From CAYNFH01 sp964396385 (GTDB lineage: Bacteria; Armatimonadota; Chthonomonadetes; Chthonomonadales; CAJBBX01), in NCBI GenBank assembly GCA_964396385.1, contig CAYNFH010000149.1, forward strand, positions 1 through 16,893: a DNA stretch of 16,893 nt, written 5' to 3'. Both the position numbers and the translations under genes were made by a program. The notes under the pieces were generated by a model that saw nothing but the letters and a program-made list of their open reading frames with translations, did not search any database and had not been told where the DNA came from. Shown here piece after piece: positions 1-6,601 of the stretch (positions within the stretch are counted from its first letter, which is position 1; each line of letters starts with the position of its first letter).

Positions 1-684
1 CACCGCTCCCGAGAGAGCGGTGCGCCGGTGGGCGTCATGGCGAGCCCGTTCGGGGTGCTGTCGTTTCAATCCTCACCGCTCCCGAGAGAGCGGTGCGCCA
101 TAGTGCTTCCCCAGGATGGCGAGGCGCCGCTGCTGGTTTCAATCCTCACCGCTCCCGAGAGAGCGGTGCGCCGCAGGCCGCGTGCAGCCGGCCACGAAGG
201 CCGACAGTGGGTTTCAATCCTCACCGCTCCCGAGAGAGCGGTGCGCCAACACCTGCTCGTTGGTCACGCTGCCCGCGTTCCGAAGTTTCAATCCTCACCG
301 CTCCCGAGAGAGCGGTGCGCCGGTGGGCTGGGACCGCCCGGTCTCCATCCGGTGGATGTTTCAATCCTCACCGCTCCCGAGAGAGCGGTGCGCCTCCTCG
401 TCACAGTCCATGCAGATGATCTGGGCATTGTTTCAATCCTCACCGCTCCCGAGAGAGCGGTGCGCCCCGGGGTGGATTTGAACCACCGACTTCCCGCCCT
501 GTTTCAATCCTCACCGCTCCCGAGAGAGCGGTGCGCCGGTTCATCGCGACCGCGCCATAGCCCATCGCGCAGCGTTTCAATCCTCACCGCTCCCGAGAGA
601 GCGGTGCGCCGAGTGGCAGTAGTCGCTGAGCTCGACGTCCGAATATAGTTTCAATCCTCACCGCTCCCGAGAGAGCGGTGCGCC
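1..684 (-). CRISPR. Type I-C CRISPR array, 9 full repeats, 9 spacers, open at left edge
   Basis: A 37-nt repeat recurs at 63-99, 136-172, 211-247, 285-321, 358-394, 430-466, 501-537, 574-610 and 648-684; positions 1-26 are the end of another copy cut by the window edge. All full copies are identical. Spacers are 36, 36, 38, 37, 36, 35, 34, 36 and 37 nt. On the plus strand each repeat starts GTTTCAATCCT and holds the dyad CACCGCTC/GAGCGGTG (8-bp stem, 6-nt loop). On the minus strand the stem is followed by AGGATTGAAAC, the 11-nt 5' handle expected after Cas5c cleavage in type I-C. Transcription is therefore minus, the leader lies at 685-883 next to cas2, and the newest spacer is 611-647. Perfect repeat conservation at the leader end argues for an active array. 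I-C repeats are more often about 32 nt. Confidence 0.98.
467..500 (-). other. CRISPR spacer that reads as the 3' half of a tRNA
   Basis: Read on the minus strand, the crRNA direction, this 34-nt spacer contains GGTGG-TTCAAAT-CCACC, a perfect 5-bp T-arm stem around a canonical 7-nt T loop. AAGTC precedes it, as a 5-nt variable loop would, and CCGG follows, as the start of the acceptor 3' strand. I infer that the protospacer lies in a tRNA gene, either phage-borne or at an integration site. I cannot assign the isoacceptor. Confidence 0.75.
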
Positions 685-713
685 CCTGCCTAATTCCGTG
701 CGGAAAGGCAGGG
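684..713. repeat. Inverted repeat at the leader-repeat junction
   Basis: CCCTGCCT (684-691) pairs with AGGCAGGG (706-713), and TTCCG (694-698) pairs with CGGAA (701-705), leaving AA bulged and a TG centre. It abuts the first repeat, where Cas1-Cas2 inserts new spacers, so a role as a leader-anchoring or integration site is plausible. Neither flank has a T run, so it does not look like an intrinsic terminator. Confidence 0.7.
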
Positions 714-883
714 TTTGAGCGTGAATCGGACCGGATCCGCCGAAATCCGCCGCCCGGCCGCCTGCACCCGGATTCGCAGTCCGGACCGGATTCCGCCCCA
801 CTCCACGCTCAGACTCGCGCGCGGACCTCCTTCGTGGAACGGAATCGCTCCAGGTCCGCGCGCACTCCTACAGAGCCGTCCCA
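685..883 (-). promoter_or_regulatory. CRISPR leader between cas2 and the first repeat
   Basis: This 199-bp stretch holds no convincing gene and sits on the newest-spacer side of the array. It has three structured parts. A 12-bp perfect inverted repeat, GCGCGCGGACCT at 817-828 and its complement at 852-863, lies 20 bp past the cas2 stop. Two near-identical direct repeats, CGGACCGGATCCGCC at 727-741 and CGGACCGGATTCCGCC at 782-797, follow. A 13-bp dyad, 684-698 with 701-713 and a 2-nt bulge, touches the first repeat. The leader is GC-rich rather than AT-rich, and I could not find a convincing promoter for the array in it. Confidence 0.75.
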
Positions 884-1180
884 TCATACGACCAGCGGCT
901 CCTCAAAATCTACGTACAGGTCTCGTCCATACTGCTCCAGATACTCCCTCCTCTCCCCACGCAAGCGGTAGATCCGCAGGCTGTCCAGGTTCCGGTCCAC
1001 CACCTCCAGCAGCCGCTTACGGAGCTTCTCGTACTGCATCTCGTTCACCGTGCACTCGAAAACCGAGTACTGCACCCGCTGCCCATACGCCTTGCACGCC
1101 TTCGCCACTCGCCGCAGCCGCCGCTTACCCGCCAGGTCCTCCGTATTCACGTCGTACGCTATCAGGATGTCCTCCCGCAT
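884..1180 (-). CDS. cas2: CRISPR-associated endoribonuclease/integration subunit Cas2
   Basis: Cas2 forms the dimer that bridges two Cas1 dimers in the spacer-integration complex. The N-terminus MREDILIAYDVNT has the typical first beta strand ending in the conserved Asp (D10), and KRRLRRVAKACKAYGQRVQYSVFEC is the usual Cas2 core of the I-C group; the C-terminal DSLRIYRL strand follows. Length is 98 aa, normal for the family. I chose the ATG at 1180 because it leaves the usual few residues before the first strand, with AGGACAGG about 8 nt upstream. A GTG at 1189 with AGGA 3 nt upstream would add three residues. It is the last gene of the cas operon, starts about 50 bp after cas1 ends, and is followed directly by the leader. 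Confidence 0.95.
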   Translation of the reverse strand: MREDILIAYDVNTEDLAGKRRLRRVAKACKAYGQRVQYSVFECTVNEMQYEKLRKRLLEVVDRNLDSLRIYRLRGERREYLEQYGRDLYVDFEEPLVV

Positions 1181-1232
1181 CTCCCTCACCTGTCCTGAGA
1201 TTCCGGTCCCTCAACCTTCAACCTTCAACCCG

Positions 1233-2288
1233 TCACTTCGGCACAAACGGCGCATACGCCGGTATGTCCCCGCGCAGATGCCGCGCCAGGATCCGCGCCT
1301 GAAGGTGCGGGAACAGCCCCAGCGGGGCGGACTGGTCCAGCACTGGATGTTCCACCTCCGTCTTCTTGCGCTCCTGGTAGGCCCGGATCACCAGCTTCCG
1401 GCCGGCGTCGTTGAGCAGCACCGATTCTCCGGGCCGCACGTCAAACGCATCCGGACCTATCTCCTTCCGATTGATCAGCGTCAGCGCGAGCCGATCGCAC
1501 AGCGGCGTGCGGAACTCCTCCATCAGGTCCAGCGTAAGCGCCGGCCGCCCGGGACGGATGGAGTGCAGATACCCGAACTGGGGGTCCAGCCCCACACCCT
1601 CCAGCGCGCCCGTGCAGTCGTTGGCCAGCAGCGCGTACAGGAAGGAGAGGATGGCGTTCACCCGGTCCCGGGGCGGCCGGCGGCTCCGGGCGTGGAAGCC
1701 GAAGTGGGTCCGCTGCGCCAGGATCATCCGGTCGAACAGGTCGAAGTAGAGGTTCGCCGCCTGCCCCTCGTGGCCCCTGATGTCGTCCAGCGTTTTCGCC
1801 CCCGGCAGCCCCAGGATCAGGATGCCGATCTGCTCCGCCCCGGTTTTGAGCATCACCGAGTCCTCTTCGGACTTCGTCTCCCGCGCAGCCCGCAGCAGCG
1901 CCGCGCGCTCGTTCTGCATCTTGCCGGCGACCATCGCCCGCGCGATGCCGGCGGTGCGCTCCGGATCCCGGTAGGCGTCCTGCTGCGCCTTACGGAGCAG
2001 CACGTTGCCGGTGGTCTGGCCGCTCAGCCGCGCCCGGTACCGGCCGTTCGCGTCCAGGAACGTGACGGTCCGCCCCTCCTCGGCGCACTTCATCAGTAAG
2101 GGAGGGGTGATCAGATTCGCCCCGAACAGCACAATGCTCCCCAGGTGGTGCAGGGGAGTCTGCATCAGCACCTTGCCGTCCGCCTCCACCCGAACGTTCT
2201 CCGTCTCCAGGCGGATATAGGAGTTGGGGGACATTACAAATAGTGTGTTCAGCAGCTCGCGGGTGCCGGCGAGCACTCCCTGGCGCAT
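1233..2288 (-). CDS. cas1: CRISPR-associated integrase Cas1 (type I-C)
   Basis: Cas1 is the metal-dependent integrase that inserts new spacers at the leader end of the array. Length is 351 aa, close to the usual 340-345 for I-C. The N-terminal beta domain starts at RELLNTLFVMS (residues 10-20). The helical catalytic domain carries the three metal-binding motifs: E174 in RGHEGQAANLYF, H242 in GYLHSIRPGR and D254 in LTLDLMEEFR. The frame is open further upstream, but ATG 2288 is the start: it has GAGGAGGT 7 nt before it, and the residues this removes are low-complexity and overlap cas4. The Shine-Dalgarno site directly follows the cas4 TGA, so the two genes are probably translated in sequence. 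Cas4 and Cas2 flank it, forming a complete adaptation set. Confidence 0.98.
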   Translation of the reverse strand: MRQGVLAGTRELLNTLFVMSPNSYIRLETENVRVEADGKVLMQTPLHHLGSIVLFGANLITPPLLMKCAEEGRTVTFLDANGRYRARLSGQTTGNVLLRKAQQDAYRDPERTAGIARAMVAGKMQNERAALLRAARETKSEEDSVMLKTGAEQIGILILGLPGAKTLDDIRGHEGQAANLYFDLFDRMILAQRTHFGFHARSRRPPRDRVNAILSFLYALLANDCTGALEGVGLDPQFGYLHSIRPGRPALTLDLMEEFRTPLCDRLALTLINRKEIGPDAFDVRPGESVLLNDAGRKLVIRAYQERKKTEVEHPVLDQSAPLGLFPHLQARILARHLRGDIPAYAPFVPK

Positions 2289-2301
2289 GGTTATTACCTC
2301 C

Positions 2302-2934
2302 TCATGCCAGTCCTTCTGAATCGCTGAGTCTAAAGATCGCCCGCGCGCTGCGCCCGGCCAGGCGGGCGACCACGGACGGGCTGCAGGCGTCGATGAGCGA
2401 GCAGTTGGGGCAGCGAGCGTCATCCGCCGGGGGCGGGAGAACGCCTAGCCGGCGCATCTGCCTGACCGCCCGGATAGTCTCTTCGGCGTCTTGCCTGAGC
2501 TCCAGCGTGATCTCCACTTCCCGCCGGTGGCGGGAGCTGTGGTGATAGACGGCGCCCGCAGCGATGGCGCACCGGAACATCTCCTCCAGGCACAGCGCCT
2601 GCGCGCAGACCTGGAGGTCGTCGTGCCTGTGGCTGCGGCGGGGGCCGTGCTTGTACTCCACCGGCACGATGCGGCCGTCATCGTGGAACTCCACCACGTC
2701 CGCCTTGCCCTGCAGCCCCAGCCGGTCGCTCCAGATGGGCAGCGCCCGCTCGATGCGCCGGCCGTGGGTCTCGACGGACTCTGGCTCGTCCGCGCGCTCA
2801 TGCGCTATCCGGCCGCGCATTGTGAACAGGTTCTCGTCGAACACCTGCTCCACGTGAATAAGCCCGCACTGGCGTGGGCAGTAGCTCCAATGCTGCAGCG
2901 CGGAGATCATCACCAGTTCATCATCGTTCCACAT
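2302..2934 (-). CDS. cas4: Cas4 iron-sulfur exonuclease (PAM-selecting adaptation factor)
   Basis: Cas4 trims pre-spacers and helps Cas1-Cas2 choose and orient PAM-bearing fragments. The 210-aa protein shows the RecB-like nuclease core: H45 in GRIAHERAD, D79 in GKADVVEF, and E93-x-K95 in PVEYKHG. The Fe-S cluster ligands are a Cys in YCPRQC (C19 or C23) plus C175, C178 and C184 in RCPNCSLIDAC. It stands alone and is not fused to Cas1. The start ATG has GGAGGG 7 nt upstream, inside a small hairpin that separates it from cas7. It lies 23 bp after the cas7 stop and 13 bp before the cas1 start. Confidence 0.96.
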   Translation of the reverse strand: MWNDDELVMISALQHWSYCPRQCGLIHVEQVFDENLFTMRGRIAHERADEPESVETHGRRIERALPIWSDRLGLQGKADVVEFHDDGRIVPVEYKHGPRRSHRHDDLQVCAQALCLEEMFRCAIAAGAVYHHSSRHRREVEITLELRQDAEETIRAVRQMRRLGVLPPPADDARCPNCSLIDACSPSVVARLAGRSARAIFRLSDSEGLA

Positions 2935-2937
2935 GGC

Positions 2938-2956
2938 AGAGCCCTCCGAAGGCTCT
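2938..2956 (-). promoter_or_regulatory. Intercistronic hairpin holding the cas4 ribosome-binding site
   Basis: AGAGCC (2938-2943) and GGCTCT (2951-2956) form a 6-bp stem with a 7-nt loop between the cas7 stop and the cas4 start. On the mRNA, the GGAG of the cas4 Shine-Dalgarno lies in the loop and stem edge. Such a hairpin could lower cas4 translation relative to the highly used cas7, or protect upstream mRNA. There is no U run after it, so it is not an intrinsic terminator. Confidence 0.55.
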
Positions 2957-2957
2957 C

Positions 2958-3896
2958 TCAGTGGCTCACCAGCTCTGAGAGCGTGACTCCGGCCGGCAGA
3001 TCATGGACATTGAGATGGACTCCATAGTCCTCGAACCGACGCGGAGCCTCTACGCCGGTTTTCAGGCGCGCGTCGAATCGGTTGAACAGGGAGTGCGCAG
3101 GGGCGTTACCTACGGCGCTCTCGTGGCTGAAGACGTACAGGCACCGGCAGTCCATGAGGCCGCGGCTGGCTGAGCGGTCCGTGTCCCACATGTTCATCAG
3201 GGCGGTCCAGAAGAGCTCCAAGTCGGCCCGGTTCACGCCCGTCTGCTGCGCGAAGGCGGCATTGAAGAAGCCTTTGCCCACGTAGAGACCATAGGGAACC
3301 ATTGGCTTGCGGCCGATCTCCGTCGTCTTGCCTTTGCTCTCTTTGCCCTCTTCGTCCGAGACCACCACCTGCGCATCCTCTGGACGGGTGATGGCGACCC
3401 GCGTAATAGCTACGTCGAGCGGTACGATGGGTGAGACGGAACGCGCAAACGTCATCTGAAGCGGACCGCGCACCTGCCCGGCGTTGACGCCGGTGGTCAT
3501 TACCGCGCCGAACATCCGCACGTCGAAGAAGCGGCGGCACATCCGGGCGCGGGCTGTTTCGACATCCTTGGGATCCTGCTTCTTGCCGGTCGACTTGATT
3601 GGCGGGTTCTCATCGTACGCTTGCTGATGCAGCGTGTTGAGAGCCACACCGCGGTCGTTGACGTAGATCTCGCAGCCGGGCTTGCCCGGCTGAGTGAGCG
3701 CAACGTAGTTGCGGACCTTGCGCTTAAGGCAGACGTCGGTCACCAGCCCCTGCATCGTCTCGGGGTCGACGCGCGGCATGCTGCCGGCGTCGGGATCGCC
3801 ATTGGGGTTGCCATCCGTCACTTCGAACACCAGCAGGAAGTCGTGGCGGCGCATTGGATCCCCGCACACCTCCAGCATCTCGGTAAGAGCTGACAT
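2958..3896 (-). CDS. cas7c: Cas7c (Csd2), Cascade backbone subunit
   Basis: Cas7c polymerises along the crRNA spacer and forms the backbone of the I-C Cascade. Its thumb kinks the guide so that every sixth base is not paired with the target. The 312-aa protein has the Csd2 signature DFLLVFEVTDGNPNGDPDAG (residues 19-38) followed by RVDPETMQGLVTDVCLKRKVRNYV, and the later RGLMDCRCLYVFSHES segment typical of the family. ATG 3896 is preceded by AGGAGG with 8-nt spacing; an internal ATG at 3854 would start nearer the conserved block but has a weaker GGGG site. It begins 3 bp after the cas8c stop. Confidence 0.98.
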   Translation of the reverse strand: MSALTEMLEVCGDPMRRHDFLLVFEVTDGNPNGDPDAGSMPRVDPETMQGLVTDVCLKRKVRNYVALTQPGKPGCEIYVNDRGVALNTLHQQAYDENPPIKSTGKKQDPKDVETARARMCRRFFDVRMFGAVMTTGVNAGQVRGPLQMTFARSVSPIVPLDVAITRVAITRPEDAQVVVSDEEGKESKGKTTEIGRKPMVPYGLYVGKGFFNAAFAQQTGVNRADLELFWTALMNMWDTDRSASRGLMDCRCLYVFSHESAVGNAPAHSLFNRFDARLKTGVEAPRRFEDYGVHLNVHDLPAGVTLSELVSH

Positions 3897-3899
3897 TGT

Positions 3900-4421
3900 T
3901 CAGTCCTCCTGATCGTCGGTATCATCCATCACGTCGAGCGCGGTCTGATCTGCCTGGTTGTCGTCCACGGCTGCGCCGGTCGTCGCGCGGGCGCGTTTCG
4001 CCGCCGCCGCCTCTTTTGTCGCGGCCCGCATCGCCGCGCGCTGGTGGTAGTAGCCGAGGGAGAAGAGCGCCTGCTGGCGCAGCGTCAGCGTGGTGGGCAT
4101 GTCACCCAGGCCATAGAGCTCGTCCTGTATCTCCTCCATCTGCCGCTGGAGCCGCCCGTGCGCTGGCTCGTTCTTCTTGCGGAGCTTCGCCAGGTGGTTT
4201 TGCGCGTCTGCCAGAAGCGTTCCGAAGACCGTTCCCGGTGCGGAGGAGGCCGCTCCGTAGAAGCGGTCCACCAGCGTAGCCGTGATCTTTGTGTCCGCCT
4301 GGGCCCGCTGAAGCTCCTCCAAGGTCGCGAGTAACCGGCCGAGCAGGCGGGCCTGCCGGTCTTTCACCGAGCCGACTAGTGACGCATCGCCCTCCGTAAT
4401 CCTTTCCTCCAGATCCGTCAT
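3900..4421 (-). CDS. cas11c: Cas11c small subunit made from an internal start in cas8c
   Basis: Type I-C systems encode the small Cascade subunit inside cas8c through an internal ribosome-binding site. Here an in-frame ATG at 4421 (Cas8c residue 445) has GAGGAGAG upstream, the AGGAGA core lying about 5 nt before the ATG; this is as good as the other cas genes' sites and unusual within a coding region. The product would be 173 aa, starting MTDLEERITEGDASLVGS, containing the helical core LLGRLLATLEELQRAQ and FSLGYYHQR, and including the long charged C-terminal tail shared with Cas8c. It would coat the belly of Cascade and stabilise the displaced strand. The position matches the known arrangement; expression is inferred. 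Confidence 0.8.
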   Translation of the reverse strand: MTDLEERITEGDASLVGSVKDRQARLLGRLLATLEELQRAQADTKITATLVDRFYGAASSAPGTVFGTLLADAQNHLAKLRKKNEPAHGRLQRQMEEIQDELYGLGDMPTTLTLRQQALFSLGYYHQRAAMRAATKEAAAAKRARATTGAAVDDNQADQTALDVMDDTDDQED

Positions 4422-5753
4422 GGTGCTCTCCTCTCGTCCGTTCCGCCCGTCCTGCTGGGAGCGCAAGACCGCGGTTATCAATGCGGCGCGTTCGTAGGTG
4501 ACATCTCTCGCAGCACGATTTCTCAGCACGGCCCGATGCAGCAGGTCAACCGGCAGTGGCTCTCCATGCAGAGCGGATCGCATCAGTTCCAGCGTAATCC
4601 GCGCCTCCACGTCGTCGGCCTTACGATAGATGCTTGCTGCAAGCTGCCAGTCCGCCAGGGGGCGCCCCTCCTGCCCGAAGGCGTCGGTCACCCGCTGCAA
4701 GGCGAACCAGCGCGCCAGGTTCTGGCGGACCCGACCTACAGTGGTCGTGAGCCAATCGCGCACTACTGCCCGCGCCACGCTCGCAGAAAGTACCACCGCA
4801 TAGAACGCCGTTTCGTCTTCCAGGCTGTAGGGTCTGCCCTCGCGGTAGGATTCGATGAGCGACTTGACCCAGTCTGGTTCCGGGCGGCTCAGTTTAGCGA
4901 GGTCCAGTGACGGACCCGCAGCCGTCCAGAACACGTAGACCAGCGGCCCGATTCGCTTGTGAGTAGACTCTCCGGCCAGCAGCGCCTTCAGGGATTTGCT
5001 GAACCGCTCGGCGCATGGCGCACAGATGGGCGATGTCGTCGCGCGCCGAAGACCGTAGGATTCGAACGCGTCGCTATTGGCCGAGACCAGGGCGGTACCG
5101 GAAGTCTGTCCACCCGGCAGCCCCTTGAGCATGAAGGGCATGCTTTCGACGGCCGGGCGTACCTCACCGCAGACGAGACATTGTTTGGGTTCGGAGGCTG
5201 AGCGCGATTCGTCGCAGCACGCAGCCCAAAAACGGCGCACGCTACTTTGGCGGATCGGCCAGACTCCCTCTACGTCGAAGGTGATCAGATCGCTCTTGGT
5301 GATCTCCGGCGGCAGCGAAGGCCGGTCTTCCGGCTCCAGGCCATCCCACCAGCGCAGGAATGCCACGACGGCTCGCGTCGCGGGACTGCTGACGGCTTCG
5401 TCGCAGCTCTCTGCCAGCGCGCGAAAGGCCGCATGCTTCCTGGCCGCGTGCCCGTCCTCGAGGTCCGTTCCCAGCACATAGGCCGGCGTATCGGCGAATA
5501 GCAGGGGGCGGACGTTGACAGTCCTCACCAACGACGGCACCGGCTCAGGAAGCCCCTTATCCTTCTTGCCGCCGCCGGAGAGGAGACCAAACCCTTCGAA
5601 GCCCCCGTGGTTATCCAGCATCAGCTTCCACCGGACGGGCTTCCGGTCGTACATGGAGGGCGATCCGGAATCTGCGTCCTCCTCTTCATCCTCTGCGAGG
5701 CTTCCATAGCGCAGGATGCGCTCATAATCGCGTTCAAGCTGCTGGAGGATCAT
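3900..5753 (-). CDS. cas8c: Cas8c (Csd1), large subunit of the I-C Cascade
   Basis: Cas8c recognises the PAM and recruits Cas3 once the R-loop is formed. The protein is 617 aa. It starts MILQQLERDYERI and carries a four-cysteine zinc-binding motif, QCLVCGE (C192, C195) and PICAPCAE (C244, C247), as in other Csd1 proteins. The C-terminal part (from about residue 445) is helical, ends in the conserved ALFSLGYYHQR, and corresponds to the small subunit that is also made separately. A highly charged tail of about 40 residues (KEAAAAKRARA, then an Asp-rich end) follows. The ORF is open upstream, but ATG 5753 overlaps the cas5c TGA as TGATG, the expected translational coupling, and matches family starts. 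Confidence 0.97.
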   Translation of the reverse strand: MILQQLERDYERILRYGSLAEDEEEDADSGSPSMYDRKPVRWKLMLDNHGGFEGFGLLSGGGKKDKGLPEPVPSLVRTVNVRPLLFADTPAYVLGTDLEDGHAARKHAAFRALAESCDEAVSSPATRAVVAFLRWWDGLEPEDRPSLPPEITKSDLITFDVEGVWPIRQSSVRRFWAACCDESRSASEPKQCLVCGEVRPAVESMPFMLKGLPGGQTSGTALVSANSDAFESYGLRRATTSPICAPCAERFSKSLKALLAGESTHKRIGPLVYVFWTAAGPSLDLAKLSRPEPDWVKSLIESYREGRPYSLEDETAFYAVVLSASVARAVVRDWLTTTVGRVRQNLARWFALQRVTDAFGQEGRPLADWQLAASIYRKADDVEARITLELMRSALHGEPLPVDLLHRAVLRNRAARDVTYERAALITAVLRSQQDGRNGREESTMTDLEERITEGDASLVGSVKDRQARLLGRLLATLEELQRAQADTKITATLVDRFYGAASSAPGTVFGTLLADAQNHLAKLRKKNEPAHGRLQRQMEEIQDELYGLGDMPTTLTLRQQALFSLGYYHQRAAMRAATKEAAAAKRARATTGAAVDDNQADQTALDVMDDTDDQED

Positions 5754-6505
5754 CAGAGCCTCCCGTAGAGCGACGGCGGCACGTTGAGGATGCCGTCCTC
5801 CAGCCGCGCTGGGAAGAAGACGGGGGTGCAACCGGGCCCGCACCGGTGGGGCCGCTTCGCTGGATCGGCGCTGGAGTGCGCCATGTCGAAGAACATAAGC
5901 CCGAGGTCTATGGGCTCGGCGTGGTGGAAGCGGCGGCGCGCGTCGGTTTCATCTACCGGTGCGAAGTCCGCGGCGAACTCGCGGCAGCCGAGGTAGGGAC
6001 GCTGAAAGCACTGGCCGCGCTCTACGCGCCGCCGAAACTGGTCCCGGTATTTCGAGGGAACCGCGTCGGTGCCCGGCAGGACCTCGACGTCCGCGACAAT
6101 CACATACGCCACGTCACGCAGTCCGAGCGTGTGACGCTGCGCCCGCGATTCTCCGATGTCAATAGGGGTAGAGGTAGCCCGTCTATCAACCTCATTACGT
6201 AGGATCGAGAACGGCCGATAGAGCCCGCGGGGGCTTTCCCCGGCAGGTGGCCGTACCGGCTCAGACGTGGGGGCGGCGGGCCGCCGAAGCGGGAGGGTGA
6301 ATAGCGCCGGCAACGAGTTCAGTACGTGAATCTGCTGGATCTTCCAGCGAAACTCGGGCTTCCAGAAGATGGCTTCTAGTACGCCCCGAGCCGCCGCCGG
6401 CGTCATTATGGGGTAGCTAACGCGCTCCGCCTTGAGCTCGGGACGTGTGAAGCACGCCCAATCACCCCAGACCCTTACTCGGAGTGGCGAACAGACCTCG
6501 GCCAA
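5753..6505 (-). CDS. cas5c: Cas5c (Cas5d), crRNA-processing endoribonuclease and Cascade subunit
   Basis: In type I-C there is no Cas6; Cas5c cuts pre-crRNA at the base of the repeat hairpin and then caps the 5' handle. The protein has the RAMP-type start EVCSPLRVRVWGDWACFTRPE, the family motif YPIMTPAAARGVLEAIFWKPEFRW (residues 31-54), RAQRHTLGLRDVAYV (121-135) and PYLGCREF near the C-terminus. I place the start at TTG 6505 (250 aa): AAAGGAGGT at 6518-6510 sits 5 nt upstream. A GTG at 6526 would swallow this site and run into the 28-bp palindrome. The position of B. halodurans Cas5c Tyr46 appears to be Phe48 here, an alignment by eye that may be family variation. The stop overlaps the cas8c ATG. 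Confidence 0.96.
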   Translation of the reverse strand: MAEVCSPLRVRVWGDWACFTRPELKAERVSYPIMTPAAARGVLEAIFWKPEFRWKIQQIHVLNSLPALFTLPLRRPAAPTSEPVRPPAGESPRGLYRPFSILRNEVDRRATSTPIDIGESRAQRHTLGLRDVAYVIVADVEVLPGTDAVPSKYRDQFRRRVERGQCFQRPYLGCREFAADFAPVDETDARRRFHHAEPIDLGLMFFDMAHSSADPAKRPHRCGPGCTPVFFPARLEDGILNVPPSLYGRL

Positions 6506-6524
6506 GACAACCTCCTTTCTAGGC

Positions 6525-6552
6525 ACTGCTGGCGCGGTACCGCGCCAGCAGT
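6525..6552. repeat. 28-bp perfect palindrome in the cas5c 5' region
   Basis: ACTGCTGGCGCGGT (6525-6538) is followed by its exact reverse complement (6539-6552), centred on GGTACC. It lies 20 bp upstream of the proposed cas5c start and 49 bp after the stop of the small upstream gene. As RNA it would form a very stable hairpin of 12 or more bp; as DNA it would be a symmetric operator. Neither strand has a following T run, so it is not a standard terminator. It could stabilise the cas mRNA, attenuate transcription, or bind a dimeric regulator. Confidence 0.85.
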
Positions 6553-6601
6553 AAGTGGCCTGATCAGCGGAGAGAGGCGGGAGTTCCTCGCCTCTCCGGG
6601 G

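Noticed and set aside
467..500. A real tRNA gene in the array
   Set aside because: Only 34 nt of tRNA-like sequence is present, bounded exactly by two repeats; it is a spacer.
28..648. Open reading frames across the CRISPR array on the plus strand, with repeated FQSSPLPRERCA-like peptides
   Set aside because: They arise from translating the direct repeats; the periodic peptide is the repeat itself.
1050..2099. 349-aa plus-strand open frame
   Set aside because: It is antisense to cas1 and cas2, compositionally a high-GC shadow, and lacks recognisable motifs.
6525..6552. Rho-independent terminator
   Set aside because: Neither strand has a T-rich tract after the stem.
6550..6558. Second target of the pseudo-crRNA (AGTAAGTGG also occurs in the guide)
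   Set aside because: The nine matching bases are mid-guide, there is no seed match and no TTC PAM at the right distance.
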